From: Synergistaceae bacterium
GTDB lineage: Bacteria; Synergistota; Synergistia; Synergistales; Aminobacteriaceae
NCBI GenBank assembly: GCA_018436725.1
Contig: JAHDKT010000018.1
Span: 1-64,000 of the forward strand
Direction: 5' to 3'
Length of the DNA: 64,000 nucleotides
Shown: piece by piece, positions 35,811 to 44,645 of the stretch
Layout of the letters: each line of letters begins with the position of its first letter
Numbering within the stretch: the stretch's first letter is position 1
Notes under the pieces: generated by a model
Databases searched by the model: none
Told to the model about the DNA's origin: nothing
Seen by the model: the letters and a program-made list of their open reading frames with translations, nothing else
Position numbers and translations under genes: made by a program

Positions 35811-37736
35811 TCATGGAAGCCCGATCTCCTTCCACGTTCTCCCGCCGTCGTCCGAGCGGAAAAAGGCCTTCGTCGTCCCCATCAGAATGCCTCCGTCTGA
35901 GATCGCGAGCATGGCGAGCACCTCGATGTTCGTCAGAGACGCCCCTTCCATGACGTGCCCGCCGTCCTTCGGAAGCAGACGGTGCAGCTCGTTGTTCATC
36001 ACGCCGAACACCGCGTCGCCGCTTCCGCGGAAGAGGTCGGTGAAGTAACTGAACGGCGACCACTCGAACCCTTCTATCTCCAACTCCTCGACGTTCATGT
36101 CCTTCGGTGCGCACCGCCAGACGCCGTTCCGGGAGGCTCCCCAGAGCGCCCCCGCCCGGTCGAAGAGGGCGGAGAAAAGCCCGGAATTCACGTAGGCGTT
36201 CTTCCATGTCTCCCCGCCGTCGACGGAAGCCGAGAACCCCCGGTCGGTCGCGACGGCGACGCGGCTCCCGTCCGAACTCAGCGCGTAGATGTACCTGTAC
36301 TCCGCCGTAACGGAGTGCGTAGGGGTGATTGTATAAACCCCGTCGTTTCCCTCGGTATGCTCCCAGCTCCGTCCGCCGTCGCGCGAGCGGAGGAGGCCGT
36401 TCCGCCACGTCGCCGCGAACACGTTGCCTCCGCTCTCGGCCATCGCGATCACCGGATCGAGCGCCGGAACTCCGTGCCGAGGCGAAATCACGCTCGGGTG
36501 GGTCTCCTTGGCGGGGAAGGAGGAGCGCGTCCACGTTCTTCCGTCGGAACGGTACGCACCGCCCGCGCCGCCCGCGAGCAGCGCGCCGTCGGATGTCCGC
36601 AGCAGGATCGCGCAGCCTCCTTCGTCGACGGGGATCTCTCCGTCGTTTCTCCACGTGCGCCCTCCGTCGGAGGATCGATACAGCCTGCCCGAGCGCGAGA
36701 CCGCGAGGACGTGCCCCTTGTCGATTTCCACGAGCCCCGTGATCGGCTCGAACGGGAGGAGTGGCGTCCACGAAGAGCGCGCCGCCTCGGCGAAGAAGAT
36801 TCCGCCGGTTGCGGTTCCGATCACCACGCCCTCTTTGAACGCTTCGATCGCCGTCACGGACACGCCGTTGCCGCCGCCCTCGGGGAAGGGCTCCCAGCCT
36901 CGCCCACCGTACCGCGAAACGAAGCAGCCGTCCCGGTGGGTCCCCGCCCACACCGACCCGTCCTTCGCCACGGCGAGCGCCTGGACGATAGAGCCCGGAG
37001 GCAGCCCTTCCGAGGCGTTCTCCCACGCGCCCTCTCCGCGCCGCACAAAGACGCCGCCTTCATAGGTTCCGGCGAAGAGCGTCTCCGTCGCCGCGCTCCA
37101 CGCCAGCGAGAGGAGCAAAAGGTTCTCCGGTCCTTCGCCGAAGGCGTTCCAATTTCTTCCTCCGTCGTCCGAAACGCGGACACCGCCGCCGAAGGTCGCG
37201 CCCCACAGACGTTTGTTCTCCGACTCGATGACGTCGGTCACCAGGAAGTCGACATTTCCTCTGCTTCGCCCCCACTCTTTCTGGTTTTTCATCGATGTGC
37301 AGTAGAACCCCTCGCGCCAGTGGACGCCGAGGAAGGTGTCCGAGCGCGTAAAAAGGAAGTCCTTCAGATAGCCGCCCCCCTTCATGGACACCCACGATAC
37401 GCCCCCGTTCTTCGAGACCAGCACCTCCTCGAAGGTCGAAAGGACGATGTACCCCTGCGGAGCGACGCGCAGCGAGTAGAAGTTGTCGGAAGAGATGCCG
37501 CTTCCGATGTGCCGCCAGCTCCTTCCTCCGTTCGAGGAGGAATAGACCCCTCCTCGTTCGGCCGTGGCGACGTAGAGCGTTCCGTCCGCCGCGGCCCGGA
37601 CGGAGACGACGGGCGCCCATCCTTCCCCTTCCTGAACAAGCGCGGCCGATGCGGCGGAAACGAGCGGAAACCGCAGGAGCAGCGCGAGAAGAACAGCGCA
37701 CGGAACTCGAGCACAACGCGGCTTCGTCCACAACAT
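35811..37736 (-). CDS. Exported BNR/Asp-box repeat protein
   Basis: A 641-residue protein with a signal peptide (VPCAVLLALLLRFPLVSAAS) and many repeats of the Asp-box type (SxDGGRSW, SxDGGRTW), the signature of sialidase-like and Ycf48-like beta-propellers, spread evenly over the whole length. Variants include SSNGGRSWRHIG, SDDGGRNW, RDGGRSWEH, SVDGGETW and SDDGGRTWKEIG. It lacks the extra residues of true sialidases as far as can be seen, so it is more likely a binding or scaffold propeller. ATG 37736 has AGGGAGGT eight bases upstream and a near-consensus promoter. First gene of an operon with the adjacent membrane protein. Confidence 0.75.
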   Translation of the reverse strand: MLWTKPRCARVPCAVLLALLLRFPLVSAASAALVQEGEGWAPVVSVRAAADGTLYVATAERGGVYSSSNGGRSWRHIGSGISSDNFYSLRVAPQGYIVLSTFEEVLVSKNGGVSWVSMKGGGYLKDFLFTRSDTFLGVHWREGFYCTSMKNQKEWGRSRGNVDFLVTDVIESENKRLWGATFGGGVRVSDDGGRNWNAFGEGPENLLLLSLAWSAATETLFAGTYEGGVFVRRGEGAWENASEGLPPGSIVQALAVAKDGSVWAGTHRDGCFVSRYGGRGWEPFPEGGGNGVSVTAIEAFKEGVVIGTATGGIFFAEAARSSWTPLLPFEPITGLVEIDKGHVLAVSRSGRLYRSSDGGRTWRNDGEIPVDEGGCAILLRTSDGALLAGGAGGAYRSDGRTWTRSSFPAKETHPSVISPRHGVPALDPVIAMAESGGNVFAATWRNGLLRSRDGGRSWEHTEGNDGVYTITPTHSVTAEYRYIYALSSDGSRVAVATDRGFSASVDGGETWKNAYVNSGLFSALFDRAGALWGASRNGVWRCAPKDMNVEELEIEGFEWSPFSYFTDLFRGSGDAVFGVMNNELHRLLPKDGGHVMEGASLTNIEVLAMLAISDGGILMGTTKAFFRSDDGGRTWKEIGLP

Positions 37737-37783
37737 GTGTATGCACCTCCCTCGGGACAGTATGGTGTACAGTCAGCAGCACA

Positions 37784-37812
37784 AGAATATTCTCCGTGTG
37801 TTGAAATGTCAA
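37784..37812 (-). promoter_or_regulatory. Promoter of the BNR-protein operon
   Basis: On the minus strand TTGACA (37807-37812), 17 bases, and TATTCT (37784-37789). The -10 sits in AGAATATTCT, a perfect 10-bp palindrome, so a regulator may overlap it. Confidence 0.65.
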
Positions 37813-37960
37813 ACTTTACGCGACGTTCCTTGCTTCAGGGTACTGGATGGATGCCCTCGGAACAAGGAGTTGGACAAGGATGTTGCGCGAGTATTGCCGC
37901 GCATTCTGGAATTAGTGAGGTTTGGGACGGTTCCGGCGGAGAAGAGGGATTCTCTTCGTA

Positions 37961-37969
37961 TGCTATAAT
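37961..37969 (+). promoter_or_regulatory. Extended -10 element
   Basis: TGCTATAAT, an extended -10 with a perfect TATAAT, 34 bases ahead of the Rpn-like fragment. No clear -35 was seen. Confidence 0.45.
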
Positions 37970-38002
37970 AATCAAAAAATTTCATCATCTAGGGAGAGCT
38001 GT

Positions 38003-38199
38003 ATGGCTGACAAAGACAAAGCTTTCAGGAGAATGCTCGGGGACGAGAAGATGTTCTTCCGGTTTCTTCGCCGTTTCTTACGGCGCGACATGCCTGCGGT
38101 CGTCGACGATCTGATAGAGTCCGGAGATTTTTCTCTCGACGATCTTATCCCGGAGAATATCACCTTCCTGCTCGACGTGGACGATATCGAGGAAGGGCG
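38003..38199 (+). pseudogene. 5' fragment of an Rpn/PD-(D/E)XK nuclease-transposase family gene
   Basis: ATG 38003 has AGGGAGAG upstream. The encoded start (DKAFRRMLGDEKMFFRFLRR and FLRRD, then a helical LIESGDFSLDDLIPENITF) resembles the N-terminus of Rpn-like recombination-promoting nucleases as I recall them. At about residue 65 it runs, in frame, into an unrelated FCD domain. The catalytic nuclease core is absent. Confidence 0.4.
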
Positions 38200-38560
38200 T
38201 TACATCCGCGAATGCCTTGAATTCGACACGCTGATACAGACGTGCCGCTCTTTTTCCGCCGACGGGGCGATCATGCTCGAAGCCAATCTGAAGATGCAGC
38301 AGAACGCGCTGGATAGGGGCGACCGCAAGCGCTTTCTCCTTCTCGACCAGGACTTCCACCGGCTTATCTGCCCGGGGTGTGGCCGCGAAAGGGTTTGGTC
38401 GGTCATCCGCAAGAACTTGCGGCGCTTTTCCCGCGTCCGCAGGCTGAAGAGCAAAGGCGGCGGCGTCGGGCAGGGGTCTTTCCACGAGCGGCACGAGGAG
38501 TTTCTGGAGGCGATACTCGCCCGCGAGACCGACCGCGCTCTGGCTATTCTCAATATTTTC
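38200..38560 (+). pseudogene. FCD domain of a GntR-family regulator, fused to the preceding fragment
   Basis: About 120 residues with the FCD pattern: RYIRECLEFDTLIQTCR, LDRGDRKRFLLLDQDFHRLI, ERVWSVIRKNLRRFSRVR, SFHERHEEFLEAILARETDR and ALAIL. This is the C-terminal ligand-binding domain of GntR/FadR-type regulators of sugar-acid genes. Its winged-helix DNA-binding domain is missing and replaced by the Rpn-like stretch, so it cannot work as a normal regulator. After about 38560 the frame runs on through TctA and dehydratase remnants as nonsense. Confidence 0.6.
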
Positions 38561-38561
38561 C

Positions 38562-38798
38562 GTGATCATGCTGCTCTGCGTCATCGGGGCGTATTCCTCG
38601 AGGAACGGGAACATGTTCGACGTGTGGACCATGCTCTTCTTCGGCGTTCTGGGGTACGTCTTCGTGAAGATCAAGCTCCCGGTCGTCCCCTTCCTCATCG
38701 GCTTCATCCTCGGAAAGGACCTGGAGAAGTACTTCGTGGACTCCATCAAGAGGGTCGGCGGCTCCTTCTCGGTCTTTTTCACGCGCCCGATGGGGTAG
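38562..38798 (+). pseudogene. C-terminal fragment of a TctA tripartite tricarboxylate transporter permease
   Basis: 78 residues: MLLCVIGAYSSRNGNMFDVW, then MLFFGVLGYVFVKIKLP, FLIGFILGKDLEKYF and SVFFTRPMG. This matches the last two helices and tail of TctA as I recall it (CVIGAYAxNN, FDVxxML, GYxMKKxxFP, GFILGxxLE, FFTRP). The first 400 residues of the protein are missing. Confidence 0.6.
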
Positions 38799-38840
38799 GT
38801 GATCCGGGGGTTGATCGTCGCCTCCATAGCATAGTCGGTC

Positions 38841-39691
38841 TACGACTCCAGGAGGACGGCCCGCTGCGGCGCGGGCCTGCTCAACGGCGCGGTGGAACGG
38901 ATGCGAAGAGAACTGCTTCCGCGCTTCCCGCATGTCGACGACATCGTGGCGCTGAACCACCCATACGTTTGCGACGTCGCCAGCGACGTCCCCGAAGCCG
39001 TCGTTCCCATAAGGACGTTGCGGAACATGCTGCGGAATCCGAACTTCGGAGGGGAGATTATGGTGATCGGGCTGGGGTGCGAGAAGCTCACCGCGGACAG
39101 GCTGCTCGAACCGGAGGAGATACGCCCCGAGAACGTGCTGATGCTCCAGGAGCACGCCGGGTTCGTCAAGATGACCGACGCCTTCTCCGGCATCATCGCG
39201 AATCCTGCGGCGGGGTACGCTGCGGACCTTCTGGTCGGGGCAGGCGCGACGATGATGCTCTCCAAGGTCACCGAAGTGGGGGGCGGCGTGGAGCGGCTCG
39301 CGGAGCGCTACGCCGATGTATCCGGTGAGCGCCCGTCCGTCGGAGGGTTCGTATTCGCCGCCACGCCCGCGAGCGACATGGTCTGCGGAACCTGTCAGCT
39401 CGCGTCGGGGATGACGCTCCAGGTGTTCATGACGGGGAAGGGGACGCCCTGCGGACTGGCCGCCGCGCCGGTGATCAAGGTCTCCTCGCGGTCGAACCTG
39501 AAGGACATGTGGAGCGACCCGATCGATGTGGACGCGGGAGCGATCGTTTCGGGCGAGGCGGATATCCGCAGCGTGGGCGAACAGCTCTTCCGAGAGATCT
39601 GGAGGTCGCAAGCGGGCGAAAACGCCCGGCGGCGGAACGCTACCGTCTGTTCAACGACATCTGCCTTTTCAACCCGGCCCCGATCACGTAG
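38841..39691 (+). pseudogene. Galactarate/altronate dehydratase (GarD/UxaA-like) with internal deletions and a frameshift
   Basis: Recognisable GarD pieces in order: FPHVDDIVALNHPYVCDV, VVPIRTLRNMLRNPNFGGE, VIGLGCEKL, SDAFSG-like TDAFSGIIANPAAGYAADLL, LSKVTEV, GFVFAATPASDMVCGTCQLA and DVDAGAIVSGEADI. Compared with the family, the segment carrying QCGGSD before the second piece is lost, and about 100 residues are missing before FVFAATPAS. Near 39610-39640 the frame shifts; the genuine C-terminus (RYRLFNDICLFNPAPIT) is in another frame ending at 39691. The gene cannot give an active dehydratase. Confidence 0.7.
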
Positions 39692-39817
39692 AATGCTCCC
39701 GCAGGAGATTCCCGGCGGGGCGCTCGCGGAACGGAACGACGCGTCGTCCCGGACGACTGTTGCAAGACCTTACTCCCGCCGTACCGAACGACGGGCAGCG
39801 CGAAAGGATTGGTACGT

Positions 39818-40723
39818 GTGAACACGGACTTCATCAAGGGTGTCATCTCCCCCATAGTGACCATAGTGGATGAAAACGAAAGAATCGATGAAAACAGGAT
39901 GCGCCGGCAGGTGGACTTCGTCGTCGAGGGCGGTGTCCACGGCATCCTCGCCTTCGGGAGCAACGGCGAGTTCTACATGGTGGACGAGGACGAGATGGAG
40001 CGAGGGCTTCGGATCATTCTGGACCAGACGAAGGGGCGCGTCCCCGTCTATTTCGGCATGGGCGTCGTCAAGACGAGGAAGTGCGTCCAGCTCGCCCGCA
40101 TGGCCGCGGATATGGGAGCGGACGGGGTCTCCGTGCTGCAGCCGATGTTCCTGAAGCCGACGGAGGACGAGCTGTACCTCCATTTCAAAACCATCGCCGG
40201 GGCCGTTCCCGAAACGCCGGTGCTGCTGTACAACAACCCGGGGAGGACGGGGTACTCCCTCTCAGCCGCTCTGGTGGCGAGACTTGCGACCGACGTGGAC
40301 AACATCGTCGGCATCAAGGACTCCAGCGGCGACATAACGCTGACGAGCGAGTTCCTCCGCCTGACGAAGACGAAAGAGAAGGACTTCAAGGTCTTCGGGG
40401 GGAAAGACACGCTGATCTACGGCGCGCTCGCCCACGGCGCGGACGGCGCGGTGGCCACGATGGCGAACTTCTGTCCGGAGTTGGTGGTCTCTATCTACGA
40501 GAAGTACGTCGCGGGCGACCTGAAGGGGTCCCTAGAGGCGCAGTTCCGGCTGAACCCGGTGCGCCTCGCCATGGACAGGGCGAGCTTTCCCGTCGCCACG
40601 AAGGACATGGCGAAGCTGCTGGGGCTGGATGTGGGCGAACCCTTCCGCCCGAACCTGAGCAGCTCGGGCGACATGCTGGAGTTCATGAAAAAGAGAATGC
40701 GGGAGGGCGGACTGCTGCCGTAG
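39818..40723 (+). CDS. DapA/NAL-family aldolase or dehydratase, probably for a sugar acid
   Basis: A 301-residue TIM-barrel lyase. The Schiff-base lysine is in GIKDSSGD, with YNNPGRTGYSL (catalytic Tyr) before it and GILAFGSNGEFYMVD replacing the GTTGE of true DapA. The family includes DapA, N-acetylneuraminate lyase and 5-dehydro-4-deoxyglucarate dehydratase (KdgD). The neighbouring remnants (GntR/FCD, TctA, galactarate dehydratase) make KdgD or a 2-keto-3-deoxy-sugar-acid lyase the best guess, by context only. GTG 39818 with AAGGA upstream is preferred to TTG 39809. It is the only intact gene of this cluster. Confidence 0.8.
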   Translation: MNTDFIKGVISPIVTIVDENERIDENRMRRQVDFVVEGGVHGILAFGSNGEFYMVDEDEMERGLRIILDQTKGRVPVYFGMGVVKTRKCVQLARMAADMGADGVSVLQPMFLKPTEDELYLHFKTIAGAVPETPVLLYNNPGRTGYSLSAALVARLATDVDNIVGIKDSSGDITLTSEFLRLTKTKEKDFKVFGGKDTLIYGALAHGADGAVATMANFCPELVVSIYEKYVAGDLKGSLEAQFRLNPVRLAMDRASFPVATKDMAKLLGLDVGEPFRPNLSSSGDMLEFMKKRMREGGLLP

Positions 40724-40908
40724 CGCCTCTCCCGAAGAAGACGCAGAGGGCGTACCTGCGGAAAATCGAGGGTATGCCCTTGAGTGTTATCGCGTCGCGC
40801 CTGGAGCGGTTGCTTATCCGGCGAAGGGGCACCCCTCAACCCGGCCGCTTTCGGGGCCGAAAAAGAAGAGGAGGCGGAGCGGTACGACCGGCGGGAGGAG
40901 GGGTGTTC

Positions 40909-41385
40909 ATGTTCGGGGCGAACAGGAGGCGTACGCCGCAGGAGACCTATGCGGAAAACTTCATACGGACGGCGTCGCGCGAGCAGCTGCTGCTGATTAC
41001 CTACGACATAGGCATTCAGAGCTGCTTGGCTGCGGAGTCCGCGCTGTCGAAGCACCTCTACGACGAGACGAACGAACACCTCAAGCGGGCGCAGAGCGTG
41101 GTGCGCGAGCTGATGATCACTCTGCGCGTGAACAAGGATAATCCGGTGACGACGAATCTTATGCGCCTGTACGACTTCATGTACACGACGCTGGTCAAGG
41201 CGAATACCACGAAGGACGCCGGAAAAATCGCGGAGGTGCGCACGATGCTCGAAGATCTGAAGGCGACCTGGGAGCAGAGCATCGTGAAGATAGCGGAGGA
41301 GTACGATGAAACCAAGAAGAACGAGTATCTGAACAACCTCCCCTCGGTCCAGAGAAGCGGCGACAGGTTTTCCGCGCAGGGGTAG
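40909..41385 (+). CDS. fliS: Flagellar export chaperone FliS
   Basis: 158 residues, all-helical, with the FliS N-terminus PQETYAENFIRTASREQLLL and ITYDIGIQSCL, followed by helices rich in Leu and Asn (LKRAQSVVRELMITL). FliS binds flagellin in the cytoplasm and prevents early polymerisation. The start has GGGAGGAGG upstream. No other flagellar gene is nearby, so it is an isolated copy; whether the main flagellar cluster lies elsewhere cannot be seen. It follows the DapA-family gene by about 185 bases. Confidence 0.85.
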   Translation: MFGANRRRTPQETYAENFIRTASREQLLLITYDIGIQSCLAAESALSKHLYDETNEHLKRAQSVVRELMITLRVNKDNPVTTNLMRLYDFMYTTLVKANTTKDAGKIAEVRTMLEDLKATWEQSIVKIAEEYDETKKNEYLNNLPSVQRSGDRFSAQG

Positions 41386-41609
41386 CGAACCCCTTGCAAC
41401 CGCCATTCCGGCGCCTCTTCTTTCGCGGAGAGAAGCAGCTCCTCCTATTACATTTCTTGCTTTCCGCAGAGCGAAGAACTGTCGAATCCGTCCGCTTTTT
41501 CTTTCTCTACCCGTTTCGTCATAAATGCTTTTTCCGACTTCCCGCAGTGCATTTTCTATGGTATGCTGTACCGCATTCAAACTATTGACTGCGACAAAGG
41601 AGCTTTGCT

Positions 41610-42896
41610 GTGAGCACTTCACGATCAACATACAGGTCGCTTTTTGCGGACCCTTCCTTCCCCCTCTTTCTTATTCTGACGGGATCGTTCTTTCTGACGA
41701 TTTTCTTCCGGATATCGGCATCGGTGATTTTGCCGCTTGAAGGCGAACGGCTCGGCATGAGCGCGTCGCTGGTCGGGTTCGTCTCCAGCGTGCATTTTTA
41801 CGCCTACGCGTTGATGCAGCCCGTCTCCGGAATTCTTCACGACCGCTACGGTCCTGTGCGCGTGGTGACGTGCGGCTTGCTGCTTACCGCAGCCTCCTGC
41901 CTTCTGTTGACGATCGTCCGAACCCCCTTCACGCTCGGCGTATGGCGTCTGGTCTCCGGGTTCGGCGTCTCCCCCATGTACTCGGCGACGCTCGTCTTCA
42001 TGGCGTTCGCCTTTCCCGCGGAGCGCTACTGCTTCTATGCCGGGATCAACTTCGCCGTCTCCAGCCTGGGAGCGATCGTCTCGGTGGCTCCTCTCGGCTT
42101 CGCGCTGGATACGTTCGGCATTCCGTCGACCTTCGCTCTTCTCTCCGGAACAAGCTTCTTCATGGCGCTCTTTCTCGGGCGCAGGGCCAAGAAGGATCCC
42201 ATGCGCAGGGCGGCGGGCGACGAGAAGAAGACGCTCTCCTCCATCCTGCCCGGGATCGGGCGGGCTGTGGTGTTCATCTTCCGGGACAGGCGCGTGCGTG
42301 CGCTGATGATCCTCTGGGCCGTCTCCTCGGCGTCGCTGCTGACCTTCCAGGGGCTCTGGGGCGTTTCGTGGTTCGTTGCCGCCTTCAATGCGTCGCCCGC
42401 GTCCGCCCGTTTCTGGAGTTCGCTGATCAGCGCGGGGATGATGTGCGGTCCCCTCATGGTGGGTGGAGTGGTGCTCTCCCCGGAGAAGCTGCCCCGGATC
42501 ATCCGGTTCGTCAGCTCGATCAATGCGGTTGTCTGGTTCCTTCTGCTCGGAGTTACCGTATCGGGGCTCCCTGTCTGGGTGGGCGGCGCGGCTGCGCTGC
42601 TTCTGGGGGCGATCTCCGGTCTTCGGGGCGTTTTCGCGCTTGCGGGGGTGACGGCTCTTGCCCCTGCGGGGGAGAAGGGCGTCGTCTTCGGGGCCATGAA
42701 CATGATGGCGGTCCTCTCCGCAGTTGTTTTTCAGTGGGGGACCGGAATCGTGATCGACCACTTCCCGGCGGGGCAGCCGGGGGTGTACACTGCGGAGGGG
42801 TACTTTACGGCCTTTCTGCTCGTCTCGTGCGCGATGGCCGCGAGCATGCTCGCCCTCCCCACGCTCGGAAAAGAGCCGCTGAAGCAGGAGGTATGA
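41610..42896 (+). CDS. Major facilitator superfamily transporter
   Basis: A 428-residue protein with about 12 hydrophobic segments. The loop between helices 2 and 3 reads GILHDRYGPVRV, the MFS motif A, and RLVSGFGVSPMYSATLVF matches helix 4. The central loop (RRAKKDPMRRAAGDEKKT) is positively charged. GTG 41610 has AAAGGAG seven bases upstream. The pattern resembles NarK/nitrate- or oxalate-type carriers only loosely; the substrate cannot be predicted. Confidence 0.85.
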   Translation: MSTSRSTYRSLFADPSFPLFLILTGSFFLTIFFRISASVILPLEGERLGMSASLVGFVSSVHFYAYALMQPVSGILHDRYGPVRVVTCGLLLTAASCLLLTIVRTPFTLGVWRLVSGFGVSPMYSATLVFMAFAFPAERYCFYAGINFAVSSLGAIVSVAPLGFALDTFGIPSTFALLSGTSFFMALFLGRRAKKDPMRRAAGDEKKTLSSILPGIGRAVVFIFRDRRVRALMILWAVSSASLLTFQGLWGVSWFVAAFNASPASARFWSSLISAGMMCGPLMVGGVVLSPEKLPRIIRFVSSINAVVWFLLLGVTVSGLPVWVGGAAALLLGAISGLRGVFALAGVTALAPAGEKGVVFGAMNMMAVLSAVVFQWGTGIVIDHFPAGQPGVYTAEGYFTAFLLVSCAMAASMLALPTLGKEPLKQEV

Positions 42897-42900
42897 AGGA

Positions 42901-42945
42901 AACGCCCCTCCGTCGAAAAGGCGGGGCGTGCGTGTTCTGTTTCTT
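42901..42945. terminator. Hairpin between the convergent MFS and ankyrin genes
   Basis: ACGCCCC pairs with GGGGCGT across a short loop, followed on the plus strand by a T-rich tract (CTGTTTCTTTTT). Probable terminator for the MFS gene. Confidence 0.55.
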
Positions 42946-42955
42946 TTTGGAGCGC

Positions 42956-43948
42956 TTAGTTCGAGGCTTCTTCGAGCATCCGGTACTCTTCGGTATCTTT
43001 CAGCGCGTCGTTGCGCGCCGCCACGTCGAGCGCGCACTCTCCGTCGTTGTTGCGGAGCGAGGCGTCCGCTCCGGCGCGCAAAAGCCGCCCTACCATCTCC
43101 GGGTTTGCGTTCTGCGCCGCCGCCCGCATCAGCGCGGTCCAGCCGTAGGTGTCCCGGGCGGCGATATCCGCCCCTCCCTTCAACAGAAGATCAACGACCG
43201 GGCCGGGGTTCTCCGTCCGGAGCGCGGCGACGATCATGAGCGGGGTGAACCCCTCCGCGTTCGCGCCGTCCACCTCCGCGTCCTCCTCCAGAAGACGTTT
43301 CACCATTTCTGGGTTCGGATTGAAGCGCGCGGCGCGCATGAGCGCCGTCCACCCCATGGAATCCTTCGTCTCGTTGATGTCTGATCCGGCCCGCAACAAT
43401 GCCGAGAGAACGTCCGGATTGCCGTTGAGCGCCGCCGCCCGGAGGAACGCTGTGAGGCCGTCCTTGTCCCGAGCATGCGGATCGGCTCCCGCCTCAAGAA
43501 GCAGGGCGACGACGGCGAGCGCTTCCGGATTCGGCGTGGAGCCGACTGCGAACATGAGCGGGGTTGTTCCGTGCGAGGTGGCTTCGTTCACGTCCGTTTC
43601 GGCCTCCAGAAAGACCCTGAGGACCTCCGTATTCGGATTGTCGACCGCGTAGGCAAGAACACCCGCGCCGAGTGCGTTTTTTGACCGGACGTCCGCTCCT
43701 GCGGCGATGAGCGCCCTGATGGCATCGGGATTCGGGTTGCTTCTCGCGGCGCGCATGAGCGGCGTCTTGCCGTATTCGTCGCGCGCGCCGAGGTTCGCGC
43801 CCTCCCTGATGGCTGCTGCCAGCTCCTCCGGGGTTCCTTTTTCGCAGAGGATCAGGAACTCTCCGTCGCTCAAGGCCGCCGTCGAAAGCCCCGCAGCGAC
43901 GCATACAAGAAAAAACGCCGCCGCGCATATAGTGAACGCTCTCTTCAT
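42956..43948 (-). CDS. Exported ankyrin-repeat protein 3
   Basis: About 330 residues from ATG 43948, which has GGGAGG nine bases upstream. Signal peptide (FTICAAAFFLVCVAAGLSTA), then the lead-in DGEFLILCEKGTPEELAAAI shared with the other two exported ankyrin proteins, then about eight repeats (TPLMRAARSNPNP, LLEAGADPHARD). Many repeats carry an NPNPE/D insertion. The tail (RNDALKDTEEYRMLEE) is like that of copy 2. A TATAAT lies at 43989-43994 on this strand. Function unknown; the three copies suggest a family of periplasmic binding partners. Confidence 0.85.
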   Translation of the reverse strand: MKRAFTICAAAFFLVCVAAGLSTAALSDGEFLILCEKGTPEELAAAIREGANLGARDEYGKTPLMRAARSNPNPDAIRALIAAGADVRSKNALGAGVLAYAVDNPNTEVLRVFLEAETDVNEATSHGTTPLMFAVGSTPNPEALAVVALLLEAGADPHARDKDGLTAFLRAAALNGNPDVLSALLRAGSDINETKDSMGWTALMRAARFNPNPEMVKRLLEEDAEVDGANAEGFTPLMIVAALRTENPGPVVDLLLKGGADIAARDTYGWTALMRAAAQNANPEMVGRLLRAGADASLRNNDGECALDVAARNDALKDTEEYRMLEEASN

Positions 43949-43989
43949 AGTATGCATCCTCCCGATGGAAAATTTCGATTCGGCACACA

Positions 43990-44565
43990 TTATAACGCTT
44001 CTTTGTCCTCGCGTTCATCGATCCTGCGTACCACCCTGCACGGGTTGCCCGCGGCGAAGACTCCCTCGGGAATATCTCGGGTCGCCACGCTTCCCGCCCC
44101 GATGACCGAGCGTGAACCGATCGTGACGCCGGGGCAGATGATGGCGCCGCCGCCCACCCAGACGTCGGAACCGATAACGACGGGTTTCCCGAACTCCTTC
44201 CCCCGCCGCGCCCGCGCGCCCATGGGGTGTGTTGCCGCGTAAATCTGTACTGCGGGGCCGAACATCGTGAAGTCGCCGATGCGTACTTCGCAGACGTCGA
44301 GGACGATGCAGTCGAAGTTGAAGTACACTCTTTCCCCCAGGAGGATGTGCACGCCGTAGTCGCAGCGGAAGGGAGGCTGCACATTCACGCTCTCTCCGCC
44401 GCTTCCGAAGAGGTCCCGCAGGATGATGCGACGGAGCTTCTGCTCCGACTCGCGGGTCGCGTTCAAGTCGAGGCACAGATCTCGCGCCCGTGCCCGCATA
44501 TGGACAAGCTCGTGGTCGGATGGGTCGTACAGTTCGCCTGCGAGCATCTTTTCCCGTTCGGTCAT
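43990..44565 (-). CDS. Maltose/galactoside O-acetyltransferase family protein
   Basis: 191 residues of the Maa/LacA/NodL family: N-terminal MTEREKMLAGELYDPSD, then a left-handed beta-helix of hexapeptide repeats (VNVQPPFRCDYGVHILLG, NFDCIVLDV, VIGSDVWVGGGAIICPGVTI) with the catalytic histidine in AATHPMGAR, and the ending FAAGNPCRVVR. It transfers acetyl from acetyl-CoA to sugars in the cytoplasm. It lies 80 bases after the second opgH and may modify glucan or sugar precursors, but that is only positional inference. Confidence 0.9.
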   Translation of the reverse strand: MTEREKMLAGELYDPSDHELVHMRARARDLCLDLNATRESEQKLRRIILRDLFGSGGESVNVQPPFRCDYGVHILLGERVYFNFDCIVLDVCEVRIGDFTMFGPAVQIYAATHPMGARARRGKEFGKPVVIGSDVWVGGGAIICPGVTIGSRSVIGAGSVATRDIPEGVFAAGNPCRVVRRIDEREDKEAL

Positions 44566-44645
44566 TCGTGCTCACTCTCCTCGTTTTCAGATCTCGTCCA
44601 GCGCACGGCGGACGTCGTCGACGCATCAACCTCCGCAATCGGCTC

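Noticed and set aside
37735-37968. 77-codon frame divergent from the BNR gene
   Set aside because: It overlaps the BNR promoter on the other strand and has no family resemblance.
40909-41385. Possible flagellar gene cluster around fliS
   Set aside because: Neighbours are a DapA-family gene and an MFS transporter; fliS stands alone here.
44566-44645. Short C-terminus-like reading (DDVRRALDEI) between opgH2 and the acetyltransferase
   Set aside because: Only about 12 codons between stops, no start and no ribosome-binding site; too short to call a remnant.
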